Below, one piece after another: positions 53,519 through 61,528 of a stretch of DNA of 64,000 nucleotides (positions are counted from its first letter, which is position 1; each line of letters starts with the position of its first letter). A program made the position numbers and the translations under genes. Under the pieces are notes generated by a model. That model did not search any database, was not told where the DNA came from, and saw nothing but the letters and a program-made list of their open reading frames with translations. This DNA is from JAICJJ01 sp039809985 (GTDB lineage Bacteria > Chloroflexota > Chloroflexia > Thermomicrobiales > UBA6265). Location: positions 33,290-97,289 of the forward strand of contig JBDHWC010000001.1 in assembly GCA_039809985.1 (NCBI GenBank). Reading direction: 5' to 3'.

Positions 53519-55498
53519 GTGCGGCGCTCACGACGCTCGGTGCTCGTTGCGGCTTCGCAAGCCGCCGTTGCTGTCGCGACGGCCGTCTTGGAGCGACACG
53601 AGCCTCGTCACGCCGCAGCCCAATCGGCAACTCCCGCCGTCGGGTCGGCTCATGGAACCTCTGATGCCGAGCCGTCCCCTGAGCGGACGGGCCGAGGTGG
53701 CGCGCTGCAGGTGATCCGCGACCAGAAGCCGCGCTACGTGAGCGCCCACAAGTCCGGCGGCGGACTCACCATGGTTCGGCCTCGGCCCGCCAGCCGGTCG
53801 TTCAACCCGGTGGCGGCGCAGCCCGATCCTCAGGTAGTCGTCAGCTACCTCGAGCCCTTGCTTCGGCCGGACCCGGTCAGCATGGAACCGCAACCATGGC
53901 TGGCGACCGGGTGGTCGTGGAGTGACGACCTGCGCTCGATGGCGGTGACGCTGCGAACCGACGTCCGCTGGCACGACGGCACCCTGTTCACCGCGGCAGA
54001 CGTCGTCTACTCGTTGCTCGCGCTGAGGGACGATCCGTCCAGCATCGTTGCCAACGCGTTTGCGGCGGTGAAGGACGTGGTGGCGGTCGACGATCACACG
54101 GTGGCGATCTCACTCACCGAGCGCGACGGCAACCTTCCGCTCAACGCGCTGACCCAGCCGATCTTCCAGCGCGCCCAGTTCGAGACCGCGACCGCGGCCG
54201 TCAGCGGCGGCCTGGACGGCATCGACTGGGACGGATGGGCCCCGCTCGGCACCGGACCGTGGCGGGTGAAGACCTACGACGACGAAAAACTGGTCTGTGC
54301 CAGGAATGACGCCTACTGGGGTGCCCCCGCGTGGCTCGACACGCTGACGCTGCGGTGGGTTGACGGCGAGGCGAACCGGGCTGCCGCCTGGCCGAGTCGG
54401 CAGACCGACGTGCTCTGGCCGGTGCGGGCCTCCGAGATTCGCGCGCTCGGGCCCCGGCCCGGTCGCCTGTACGCGGCCGACTCCGCCTCGGTTCTGTTCG
54501 CGGCGTTCAATTTCGCCAACCCGAACAGCCAGCTGCCGGATCTCTTTGCCCCGGTGGAGACGCGGCGGGCCCTGTCGCTGGCGATCGACCGCCAGCGCTA
54601 TGCCGACGAGGTGTTCGGGGGCTTCGCCAACGTGGCGGCAACCGGCACGGTGGCACAGCCGTGGGCCCATGACGGCGACCTCTCCAACCTGCCTCACGAT
54701 CCGGAGCAGGCGACTGCGCTCCTGGGCGCGCAGGGGTGGGCGGACTACAACGGGGACGGCATTCTCGAGAACGCCGCAGGGGTGCCGTTCATCCTCAAGG
54801 CGGTGCTGCAGAACAATCTGAGACCGGAACTGGCACGGGTGCTGGCCCGGGTCAAGGACGATCTCCTGCAGGTCGGCGTGGTGCTCAACATCGTGCCGCT
54901 GGACGCGTCGGCGCTGAACGACGCGATCACGACCACGCGGGACTTCGATCTGATCGCCTACGCCTTCGACCTGTACCCGGGTTTCACCGACTGGGACCTC
55001 TACGGAAGCGCGTGGGCGATCGACCGGAACCCCTTGGGCTGGAACCCGGGTTCGTACTCGAACTCGGCGGCCGACGCGGCGATCTCGCAGTTCCTCGCGG
55101 CGACGTCGATCGACGATCAGCGGGCAGCCCTCGTCGCTCTCCAGCAAGCCGTCAACGACGACCTGTTCGGTCTCTGGTTCGGATTCCCGCAAACACTGGT
55201 CGCGGTCAGCGCGGAGTTTGACGGGTTCCAGCCCGACAAGTCGTGGCAGACCGCGCTCACGCAGCGCGTCTGGCGCCCGGACCGGCCGAAGCCGCCGACT
55301 CCCACACCGTCGCCAATTGCGGTCGCGACGGCGACGGCAGTGCCCGCCGCAACCGCGGCACCGACCGTCGCCCCCTCTGCCGTCAGCGACGGTGGCACCG
55401 GCAGTCCGGCCGCGTCGCCGATGCCGCAGGTTTCGGACGCCGAGGTGTCAGGCACTCCGAGGCCAGGCTCGACGAACCTCCTGCAGCAGATTCCGTAG
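53519..55498 (+). CDS. Peptide-type ABC substrate-binding protein (family 5), orphan
   Basis: 659-residue exported binding protein. GTG 53519 gives MRRSRRSVLVAASQAAVAVATAV, a short Tat-type signal (S-R-R-S-V-L), and has GGGAG five bases upstream; earlier starts would add about 43 residues before the signal. Family 5 blocks: YLEPLLRPDP, VTLRTDVRWHDGTLFTAADVVYSLLAL, GTGPWRVKTYDDEKL, RRALSLAIDRQRYADEV, and DFDLIAYAFDLYPGFTDW. The last 80 residues are a Pro/Thr/Ala/Ser-rich low-complexity tail. No permease follows: the adjacent genes are sugar-type permeases on the other strand. It may borrow the OppBCDF channel or be a receptor. Confidence 0.87.
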   Translation: MRRSRRSVLVAASQAAVAVATAVLERHEPRHAAAQSATPAVGSAHGTSDAEPSPERTGRGGALQVIRDQKPRYVSAHKSGGGLTMVRPRPASRSFNPVAAQPDPQVVVSYLEPLLRPDPVSMEPQPWLATGWSWSDDLRSMAVTLRTDVRWHDGTLFTAADVVYSLLALRDDPSSIVANAFAAVKDVVAVDDHTVAISLTERDGNLPLNALTQPIFQRAQFETATAAVSGGLDGIDWDGWAPLGTGPWRVKTYDDEKLVCARNDAYWGAPAWLDTLTLRWVDGEANRAAAWPSRQTDVLWPVRASEIRALGPRPGRLYAADSASVLFAAFNFANPNSQLPDLFAPVETRRALSLAIDRQRYADEVFGGFANVAATGTVAQPWAHDGDLSNLPHDPEQATALLGAQGWADYNGDGILENAAGVPFILKAVLQNNLRPELARVLARVKDDLLQVGVVLNIVPLDASALNDAITTTRDFDLIAYAFDLYPGFTDWDLYGSAWAIDRNPLGWNPGSYSNSAADAAISQFLAATSIDDQRAALVALQQAVNDDLFGLWFGFPQTLVAVSAEFDGFQPDKSWQTALTQRVWRPDRPKPPTPTPSPIAVATATAVPAATAAPTVAPSAVSDGGTGSPAASPMPQVSDAEVSGTPRPGSTNLLQQIP

Positions 55499-55534
55499 CG
55501 CTCCGCAGTCGCCGGGTCGGGGTTTGGCGGGGGG

Positions 55535-56461
55535 TTACTTCACCGCGCCCGCAGTCAGGCCCTTGACGATGTAGCGCTCGAGGACGATGCCGATGATCGC
55601 CAGCGGCGCGATCGCGGCCGTGGAGAGCGCGGCCATCGACCACCAGTTGATGCCTTGGGAGCCGGTCTGGCTGGCCACCATCACTGGCAGGGTCTTGGCG
55701 AGGGTGCTTGTCAGAAGCGCGGCGAAGAAGTACTCGTTCCAGCAGAGCACCACGGCGAGGATGAAGGCGGAGACGAGTCCCGGTCCGGCGATCGGCAGGA
55801 CGATGCGGAAGAACGCGCCCCAGACCGTCGAGCCGTCGACCATGGCGGCCTGCTCCAGTTCGACCGGGACGAGCGCGAACTGGTCCCGCATGATCCAGAT
55901 CACGATTGGGAGCACCATCAGGGTGTAGACGAGCAACATGCCGACGCGGGTGTCCAAGAGTTGCAGTTCCTTGTAGAGCACCAGCAACGGCATGGCGAGC
56001 GCCACCGGGGGCAGGATCAACTGCGACAGGAACCAGAAGGAGATGTCCCGGTTCCGCCACGGGCCGAACTTGTAGGAGAAGCGGGTGAGACCGTAGGCGG
56101 CGAGCGAGCCGATCACGGTGGCGATCAGGGCCGAGCCGATGGCCAGGACGACGCTGTTGGTGAAGCGCTTCAGGAACTCGTCGCGGGTTGACGAGGACTG
56201 GCCGATCGTGTCGGGCGAGAGGCCGAGCGAGCGCCATCCTTTCCAGCTCGGCTCGAACTGGAGCCACGGGATGATGTGGCCCTGGGTGATGTCGACCGCG
56301 CTCTTGAACGACGTCGTGATCGTCCAGAAGATCGGGAACAAGGCGATGAACGTCCAGACAAGCAGGGCGGCGTAGACCAGCACCTTGCCGACGACGCGCT
56401 TCCCGTTGCCGGGTGGGCGACCGGTCGCCGCGGGACTTGGCGTGGCAGTGGCAGCAGTCAC
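55535..56461 (-). CDS. Sugar ABC transporter permease (MalG type)
   Basis: 308-residue inner-membrane permease of the carbohydrate uptake family 1. Six predicted helices; FKSAVDITQG after the first helix, SLAAYGLTRFSYKF, the EAA loop PVELEQAAMVDGSTVWGAFFRIVLPIAGPGLVSA, and C-terminal ERYIVKGLTAGAVK. GTG 56461 has GGAGG about ten bases upstream. Last gene of binding protein-permease-permease on the minus strand; the MsmK-type ATPase is not in the window and is probably shared. Confidence 0.93.
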   Translation of the reverse strand: MTAATATPSPAATGRPPGNGKRVVGKVLVYAALLVWTFIALFPIFWTITTSFKSAVDITQGHIIPWLQFEPSWKGWRSLGLSPDTIGQSSSTRDEFLKRFTNSVVLAIGSALIATVIGSLAAYGLTRFSYKFGPWRNRDISFWFLSQLILPPVALAMPLLVLYKELQLLDTRVGMLLVYTLMVLPIVIWIMRDQFALVPVELEQAAMVDGSTVWGAFFRIVLPIAGPGLVSAFILAVVLCWNEYFFAALLTSTLAKTLPVMVASQTGSQGINWWSMAALSTAAIAPLAIIGIVLERYIVKGLTAGAVK

Positions 56462-56507
56462 GGGGTCGGGCCTCCAACGTGACGGGCTCGACGGCCGAGT
56501 TGGCGCG

Positions 56508-57623
56508 TCACGTCACCTTCCGCAGCCAACGTCCGGTGAGGGTCAGCAGGATGGTGATGAAGATGATGATCACGATCAGGTAGACCTGGGCCACGGCGGT
56601 GCCGTAGCCGACGTTCGAGCGCAACTGGTACTCGCGGAAGACGAAGCTGGAGATGGTGTCAGTCGCCCCGCCCGGGCCGCCGGAGGTGACGTTGATCACG
56701 ATGTCGGCAAGCTTCAGCTGGAAGATGAGACGCAGGATGATCGCGGTGACGCTGACCGGGAGCATGATCGGGTAGACGATCTGCCAGAACGCCTGCCAGC
56801 CGCTCGCCCCGTCGACCCGGGCCGACTCGAGCACCTCCTGCGGCACGGCCTGCAAGCCGGCGAGGAGGAGGACCATCATGAACGGGATCCAGATCCAGGC
56901 GTCCATGGCGATGATGCTGATGCGGGCGATCCACGGGTCTTGGAAGAAGGCGGGATTCTGGACGCCGAGCCGCTTCAGGAACGATGCCAGCGGCCCGAAG
57001 CGCGAGTCGAGGATCGACTTGCCGATCATCCAGCTGACGGCGACCGGGCTGAGCATGAAGGGGAGCAGGAAGGCGACCCGGAAGAACTTGCGGCCGCGGA
57101 TGTCGGCGTTGAGCAGAAGGGCGAGGCCGAAGGCGACAACGTACTGGACGAGCACGCTTGCCGAGTAGAAGACCATGTTGCCGAGGGCTTGCCAGAAGTA
57201 GGGGTCGCCGGACATCTGGCGCAGGTTGGACCACCCGCTGAACTGGCGGCCCGCGCTCGAGCTGAGGTTCCAGTCGGTGAAGGCGATGTAGAGGCCAAAA
57301 ATCGTCGGGAAGACCACGATCGCGAGCGTGAAGAGGGTCGCCGGCAAGACGAACAGGGCTCGGTGGCCGCGTTCGCCGCGGGCCAACACGAGGCCGACGG
57401 CGAGGGCGATCGACCAGATCACGTAGAGGTAGGCCAGCGGTCGCCACGACGCGAAGCCGAATGAAACAAGACCGAGCCCATCGAGGATCTCGACCAGGAC
57501 CGCGCCGAGCAGGACGACGGTGGTGACTGCGATCAGCACCCTGCCGACGAGTTGCCGACCGGGGGAGACGACCGCGGTGCCGGCGTCCCAGGCCGAGCTG
57601 GTGGCTGCTGGCGTGTTCTGCAT
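56508..57623 (-). CDS. Sugar ABC transporter permease (MalF/UgpA type)
   Basis: 371-residue partner permease. Two or three extra N-terminal helices (about 28-100) precede the conserved core: FVLPATLFTLAIVVFPTIFGLYIAFTDW-like region (about 90-115), then the EAA loop QEVLESARVDGASGWQAFWQIVYPIMLP. Ends LLTLTGRWLRKVT. ATG 57623. A strong hairpin lies between it and the upstream binding protein gene. Confidence 0.93.
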   Translation of the reverse strand: MQNTPAATSSAWDAGTAVVSPGRQLVGRVLIAVTTVVLLGAVLVEILDGLGLVSFGFASWRPLAYLYVIWSIALAVGLVLARGERGHRALFVLPATLFTLAIVVFPTIFGLYIAFTDWNLSSSAGRQFSGWSNLRQMSGDPYFWQALGNMVFYSASVLVQYVVAFGLALLLNADIRGRKFFRVAFLLPFMLSPVAVSWMIGKSILDSRFGPLASFLKRLGVQNPAFFQDPWIARISIIAMDAWIWIPFMMVLLLAGLQAVPQEVLESARVDGASGWQAFWQIVYPIMLPVSVTAIILRLIFQLKLADIVINVTSGGPGGATDTISSFVFREYQLRSNVGYGTAVAQVYLIVIIIFITILLTLTGRWLRKVT

Positions 57624-57672
57624 CGTCAGAGTCCTGCGCGGGGGCCACTGGTCGCGCGGGGGCCGGAGTGTC

Positions 57673-57707
57673 GACGGCTGGCCGCGGCGCTTCCGCGGCC
57701 AGCCGTC
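57673..57707 (-). promoter_or_regulatory. Intercistronic hairpin between sugar-binding protein and permease genes
   Basis: A 15-bp perfect stem (57673-57687 with 57693-57707) with a 5-base loop, in the 130-base gap after the binding protein stop. It has no U-tract. Such hairpins shield the upstream message and give more binding protein than permease. Confidence 0.7.
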
Positions 57708-57753
57708 AACGGAATCGGACTAGATTCAGCCGACGCGGTCGGCAGTTCGGTAA

Positions 57754-59418
57754 CTAGCCGAGCGCCTTCTGGTAGAGCTCGATCTGGCTGTCACGGCCGA
57801 TCTGGTCGGTGATCTTCTCCCAGGCGGCGGCGATCGACTTGCCGCAGTCCTCGGCCGACATCTGGCCGGCGTAGGCCTTGGCGAGTTCGTCCTCGGCGGC
57901 CGAGTAGTACTGGAAGATGCCCGGGATGCGCGGCTCGATGGCCGAGTTCGGGTGGTCGTACGAGTCCTGCTGGGACTTGAGGTACGCCTCGGCGAACTTC
58001 TCCGGGTAGCCGACGGTCACCCAGTCGGCAACGTTGAAGTGGCTGGTCCGGTACGGCTGGAACCCGGACGGGTAGCAGGCGGTCCAGAGCGAGATGTCCT
58101 TGCCGCCGAGGTGGGCGGCGGCGCTCCAGGCGGCCTTCTGCTTCACCGGGTCGGAGTCGACCGTGTTCATCACGTAGATGCCCCAGCCGAGGTACGCCAT
58201 GTTCGGCGAGAAGTTGGGGCCGGAGGTCGGCGTGTCCCACTGGCCGGTCTTGGCGTTGTAGACGTCCTCGGAGCCGGGCAGGATGCTGAAGCTGACCTTG
58301 TCCTGCACCACCGAGGAGTCGTTGGTGTAGACGTTGGAGCCGATGTCGCCCCACCACGCGCACATGCTGCCGGTGCCGCCGAGGAACTGGTTGAAGCCGG
58401 TGGTGTTGCCGTCGGCGTTGATCTGGTCCGGCGGCGCGCTCGGCAGGATGTCGACCACGTTCTGGATGGCGCGGACGAAGGAAGGCTGGTCGATGCGCGG
58501 CTTCATCGTCTCGGCGTCGAAGAGCCACGCCTTGTCGTCCGGGTGCTTGGCGTAGGCGGTGGCGCGGCTGGCGAAGAAGTACCAGCCGAAGCCGCCCCAC
58601 GGCTTGCACACGTCGAGGTAGCCGTAGAGCGGCGCGCCGTCGAGGTTCTTGCCGAAGAGGAACTTGGACTGCGCCTGCACCTGCGACCAGAGCGTCGGCG
58701 CGCCCCACTCGCCGTCGCCGCCGGACTTGGTCCACTCCGCGCCGAGGTCCTCGTTCAGGAAGACGTCGGAGCGGTAGTTGAAGTTGTGGCAGTCGCCGTC
58801 GATGGTCACCCGGTAGGTCTTGCCGTCCCACGTGCCGACCGGCGGCTGCAGGTAGCGGACGATGTCGGTGATGTCGATCTGCTGCTTGACCCAGTCGGGC
58901 ATCTCGGAGGCGAGATTCTTGCCGAGGAGGTCGCCCTCGTACGGCGCACCCATCTCCAGGATGTCGAAGTCGACCGTGCCGGTCGCGATCGACTGCTGGA
59001 AGCGGGCGTTGTAGTCCGCCTGGGCGAGGTCGATCCACGTCAGCTTCGCCCCGGTGTACTCCTCCCAAGGCTTGAGGAACGCGCGGAAGACGAAGTTGTG
59101 CAGGTTCTGGTTGTTGAGCCCCATGAAGCGGAGCTCGACGCCCTTGAACTCGCCCGGCTGCACGTTGAGCTTGGTCGGGCCCATGCAGAGCTCGCCCACC
59201 TTGCTCATGTCGGCATCGGTCGGCTGGCCGTTGCCCGCACCAGGGATCTTGAGGATCTGCTGGCGCACGTCGTCCTGGGCGAGCGCCCGGCGGTACGACT
59301 TGCCCGGCATGCCGAAGGCGTACAAGCCGGCGGCGGCGCCGGTGGCCGCCTTCAGCATCGTCCGTCGCGACATCCCGCTCGAGAGCACGCGCTGCTTGAC
59401 CGTGTCGTCGGTCATCAT
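57754..59418 (-). CDS. Sugar ABC transporter substrate-binding protein (family 1), Tat-exported
   Basis: 554-residue extracytoplasmic solute-binding protein. Signal: GMSRRTMLKAATGAAAGLYAFG, a textbook Tat motif (S-R-R-T-M-L-K). After it: ELRFMGLNNQNLHNFVFRAFLKPWEEYTGAKLTWIDLAQADYNARFQQSIATG (parts), the start of a family 1 fold; MAYLGWGIYVMNTVD and YPEKFAEAYLKSQQ near the end. ATG 59418 and 59415 are adjacent; AGGAGG is four or seven bases upstream, favouring 59415. With the isomerase and ribokinase on the other side of the promoter it suggests uptake of a pentose, polyol or related sugar. Confidence 0.92.
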   Translation of the reverse strand: MMTDDTVKQRVLSSGMSRRTMLKAATGAAAGLYAFGMPGKSYRRALAQDDVRQQILKIPGAGNGQPTDADMSKVGELCMGPTKLNVQPGEFKGVELRFMGLNNQNLHNFVFRAFLKPWEEYTGAKLTWIDLAQADYNARFQQSIATGTVDFDILEMGAPYEGDLLGKNLASEMPDWVKQQIDITDIVRYLQPPVGTWDGKTYRVTIDGDCHNFNYRSDVFLNEDLGAEWTKSGGDGEWGAPTLWSQVQAQSKFLFGKNLDGAPLYGYLDVCKPWGGFGWYFFASRATAYAKHPDDKAWLFDAETMKPRIDQPSFVRAIQNVVDILPSAPPDQINADGNTTGFNQFLGGTGSMCAWWGDIGSNVYTNDSSVVQDKVSFSILPGSEDVYNAKTGQWDTPTSGPNFSPNMAYLGWGIYVMNTVDSDPVKQKAAWSAAAHLGGKDISLWTACYPSGFQPYRTSHFNVADWVTVGYPEKFAEAYLKSQQDSYDHPNSAIEPRIPGIFQYYSAAEDELAKAYAGQMSAEDCGKSIAAAWEKITDQIGRDSQIELYQKALG

Positions 59419-59441
59419 CGAACCTCCTCGTCCGAACAGCG

Positions 59442-59520
59442 AAACGTTCCGAGTGAACTTTCACCGCCGTGGTTGTCGAACCGTGCCGTACTATCGGACG
59501 GTCAAACCGGACTGTCAACC
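59442..59520. promoter_or_regulatory. Divergent control region of the sugar locus
   Basis: Minus promoter for the binding protein: TTGACA (59518-59513), 17-base spacer, GATAGT (59495-59490). The spacer and -35 carry tandem direct repeats GGACGGTCAAACC (59496-59508) and GGACTGTCAACC (59509-59520). Downstream lie a GTGAA-CT-TTCAC dyad (59453-59464) and an AACGTT core (59443-59448). These look like operators; no regulator gene is adjacent. Confidence 0.6.
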
Positions 59521-59606
59521 AACCAGCAGACTCAGGGGCGAGTGGGGTCGCGCCGCGGCGCGGACGGCGGGGCACCGGGAGTGGACAACGGGCGGGGGCA
59601 AGAGTG

Positions 59607-60578
59607 ATGAACACGCCGCAGGCGATCGACCGGCAACCCATTGACGGCTACCACGTTGCCACTCGGATCAACTCGTTTCGGGGTGGCGGTCGTGGCGTGG
59701 CGGAGGCTGTACGGGCAGCGGCACGGGTGTCGGGCCTGTCGGCACTCGAGCTGAACTTCCCGCAGCATCTCTTGGAGTTGCCTCGCAACGCGCTCGCCGA
59801 GCTTCTGGCAGAGACCGGGCTCCGGCTGACCGGACTGAACCTTCGCTTCGAGGGCCGTGCCTTCGCCGACGGGGCGTTCACCAGCCCCGATGCCGCGACC
59901 CGAGACCGGGCGGTGCGCATCGCTCGGGAGGCGGTCGACCTCGCGGCGGTCCACGGTGCGCGCCACGTGATCCTCTGGATGGCGGACGACGGATTCGACT
60001 ACGCGTTCCAAGCCGACTACGCTCGGCTCTGGCACGACGAGATTGACGGGTTTCGCCGGGTCGCCGAGCACAACCCGGACGTCAGGGTCAGCGTCGAGTA
60101 CAAGGCGTTCGACCCGCGGCGGTTTCCGGTGGTCCGGTCGATGGGCGACGCGATGCTGGCGGTGCGCGACGTGGCGCTTGCCAACTTCGGTGTCACCATC
60201 GACTTCTGCCACAGCTTGATGGCCGGCGAGCATCCGGCGTATGCGGCGGACTTCGCGCTGCGTGAAGGCAAGCTGTTCGGCGTGCATCTCAACGACGGGT
60301 ACGGTCGCGCGGACGACGGCCTGATGGTCGGCTCGGTGCACCCGATCGAGACCATGGAGTTGCTCCACCTCATGCGCCTGCGTGGCTACGACGGCACGAT
60401 CTACTTCGACACCTTCCCGGTGCGTGAGGCGCCCGAGCGAGAGCTGGAGGCAAACCTGAGCGCGCTGCGGACCCTGTCAGCAGCGGTCGGTCGCCTTCCG
60501 GCCGCGGCGATCACCGCAGCCCAAGCCAGTCAAGACGCGGTGACCGGGAGCGCCCTCGCCACCTCGGCACTGCGGTGA
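59607..60578 (+). CDS. Sugar phosphate isomerase/epimerase (xylose isomerase-like TIM barrel)
   Basis: 323-residue TIM-barrel enzyme of the AP endonuclease 2/xylose isomerase group. Likely metal ligands: E in VRVSVEYKAFDPR, D-H in GVTIDFCHSLMAGEHP, H in LFGVHLNDGYGRADDG, and D/E in TIYFDTFPVREAPE. The arrangement resembles L-rhamnose/L-ribulose-type or inosose isomerases; which sugar cannot be told. ATG 59607 (GTG 59604 directly before it) after GGGGGCAAGAG. Overlaps the ribokinase start as GTGA (60575-60578). Confidence 0.85.
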   Translation: MNTPQAIDRQPIDGYHVATRINSFRGGGRGVAEAVRAAARVSGLSALELNFPQHLLELPRNALAELLAETGLRLTGLNLRFEGRAFADGAFTSPDAATRDRAVRIAREAVDLAAVHGARHVILWMADDGFDYAFQADYARLWHDEIDGFRRVAEHNPDVRVSVEYKAFDPRRFPVVRSMGDAMLAVRDVALANFGVTIDFCHSLMAGEHPAYAADFALREGKLFGVHLNDGYGRADDGLMVGSVHPIETMELLHLMRLRGYDGTIYFDTFPVREAPERELEANLSALRTLSAAVGRLPAAAITAAQASQDAVTGSALATSALR

Positions 60579-61522
60579 CGTCGCCGCGGCGGTCCGGCGT
60601 CGTCGTCGCTGGCAGTCTGCACGTGGACCTGATCGCATCGGCCCGCCGGCTGCCGGTGCGCGGCGAGTCGCTGGTCGGGCAGTCCTTTGCGATTGAACCG
60701 GGCGGGAAAGCCGGGAACCAAGCGGCGGCCGTCGCCGCGCAGGGCGTCCGGTGCGCGATCGTGGGGCGGGTCGGGGACGACGCCTTCGGTCGGAGGATGC
60801 TCGATTCGCTTCGTCGACATGATGTCGACACGAGTCTGGTGGAAGTCGACCGGCGCGCCTCGACCGGTGCCAGCACGGTGCTGACCGGCGGTGACGGGGA
60901 CTACGCCTCGATCGTCGTGCCGGCGGCAAGCGCGTTGATCGACGATCTCCAGATGGCGCGCGCCCGTCACCGGCTGGGGATGGCAGTTGTGGCTGTCACC
61001 CAGCTGGAGCTAGGGGGCTTGGTCGCCGAGGCGTTTCTGACGGCGGCAAGACAGGCGGGTTGTCGGACGGTGCTCAATGCCGCGCCGATCCCGGACGACA
61101 CGAATGACATTCCGCCGTCGCTCTGGCGCGTCGTCGATGTCGTGGTCGCCAACCGGGTCGAGGCGGCGATGCTGCTCGGGCACGACGCCTCGTCTGCCGT
61201 GCACGCCGTGCCGGACGCGGCGGCACTTGCCGGTCGGCTCGGGGTGCCGGGCGTGGTGGTGACTCTGGGCGGGGACGGACTCAGCGCGTGTTTGAGCGGA
61301 GTTGTGTCGCGCATCGCGGCGTGGCCGGTCAACGTGGTTGACACCGTTGGGGCCGGAGACGCCTTCGTCGGGGTGCTGGCCGCGTCGTTGGCTGCGGGCG
61401 TCGACTGGCCCGACACGCTCGTCCGGGCGAACGCGGCGGGCGCGCTCGCCGTCTCCCGACGGGGCGGCTCGCTACCCCCGACCAAGAACGACATTGACGT
61501 GTTTGTCGCCGAGCGCGATTGA
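60575..61522 (+). CDS. Ribokinase-like PfkB sugar kinase
   Basis: 315-residue kinase. VVVAGSLHVDLIASARRLPVRGESLVG and IEPGGKAGNQAAAVAAQG (PfkB signature 1, substrate loop), GRVGDDAFGRRMLDSLR, VVAVTQLELG (replacing QLEIP), and NVVDTVGAGDAFVGVLAASL (signature 2, catalytic Asp). These match ribokinase more than fructokinase. GTG 60575 overlaps the isomerase stop, so they are coupled: isomerise then phosphorylate the imported sugar. It ends six bases before the convergent glycosyltransferase gene. Confidence 0.9.
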   Translation: MTSPRRSGVVVAGSLHVDLIASARRLPVRGESLVGQSFAIEPGGKAGNQAAAVAAQGVRCAIVGRVGDDAFGRRMLDSLRRHDVDTSLVEVDRRASTGASTVLTGGDGDYASIVVPAASALIDDLQMARARHRLGMAVVAVTQLELGGLVAEAFLTAARQAGCRTVLNAAPIPDDTNDIPPSLWRVVDVVVANRVEAAMLLGHDASSAVHAVPDAAALAGRLGVPGVVVTLGGDGLSACLSGVVSRIAAWPVNVVDTVGAGDAFVGVLAASLAAGVDWPDTLVRANAAGALAVSRRGGSLPPTKNDIDVFVAERD

Positions 61523-61528
61523 CCGAAC

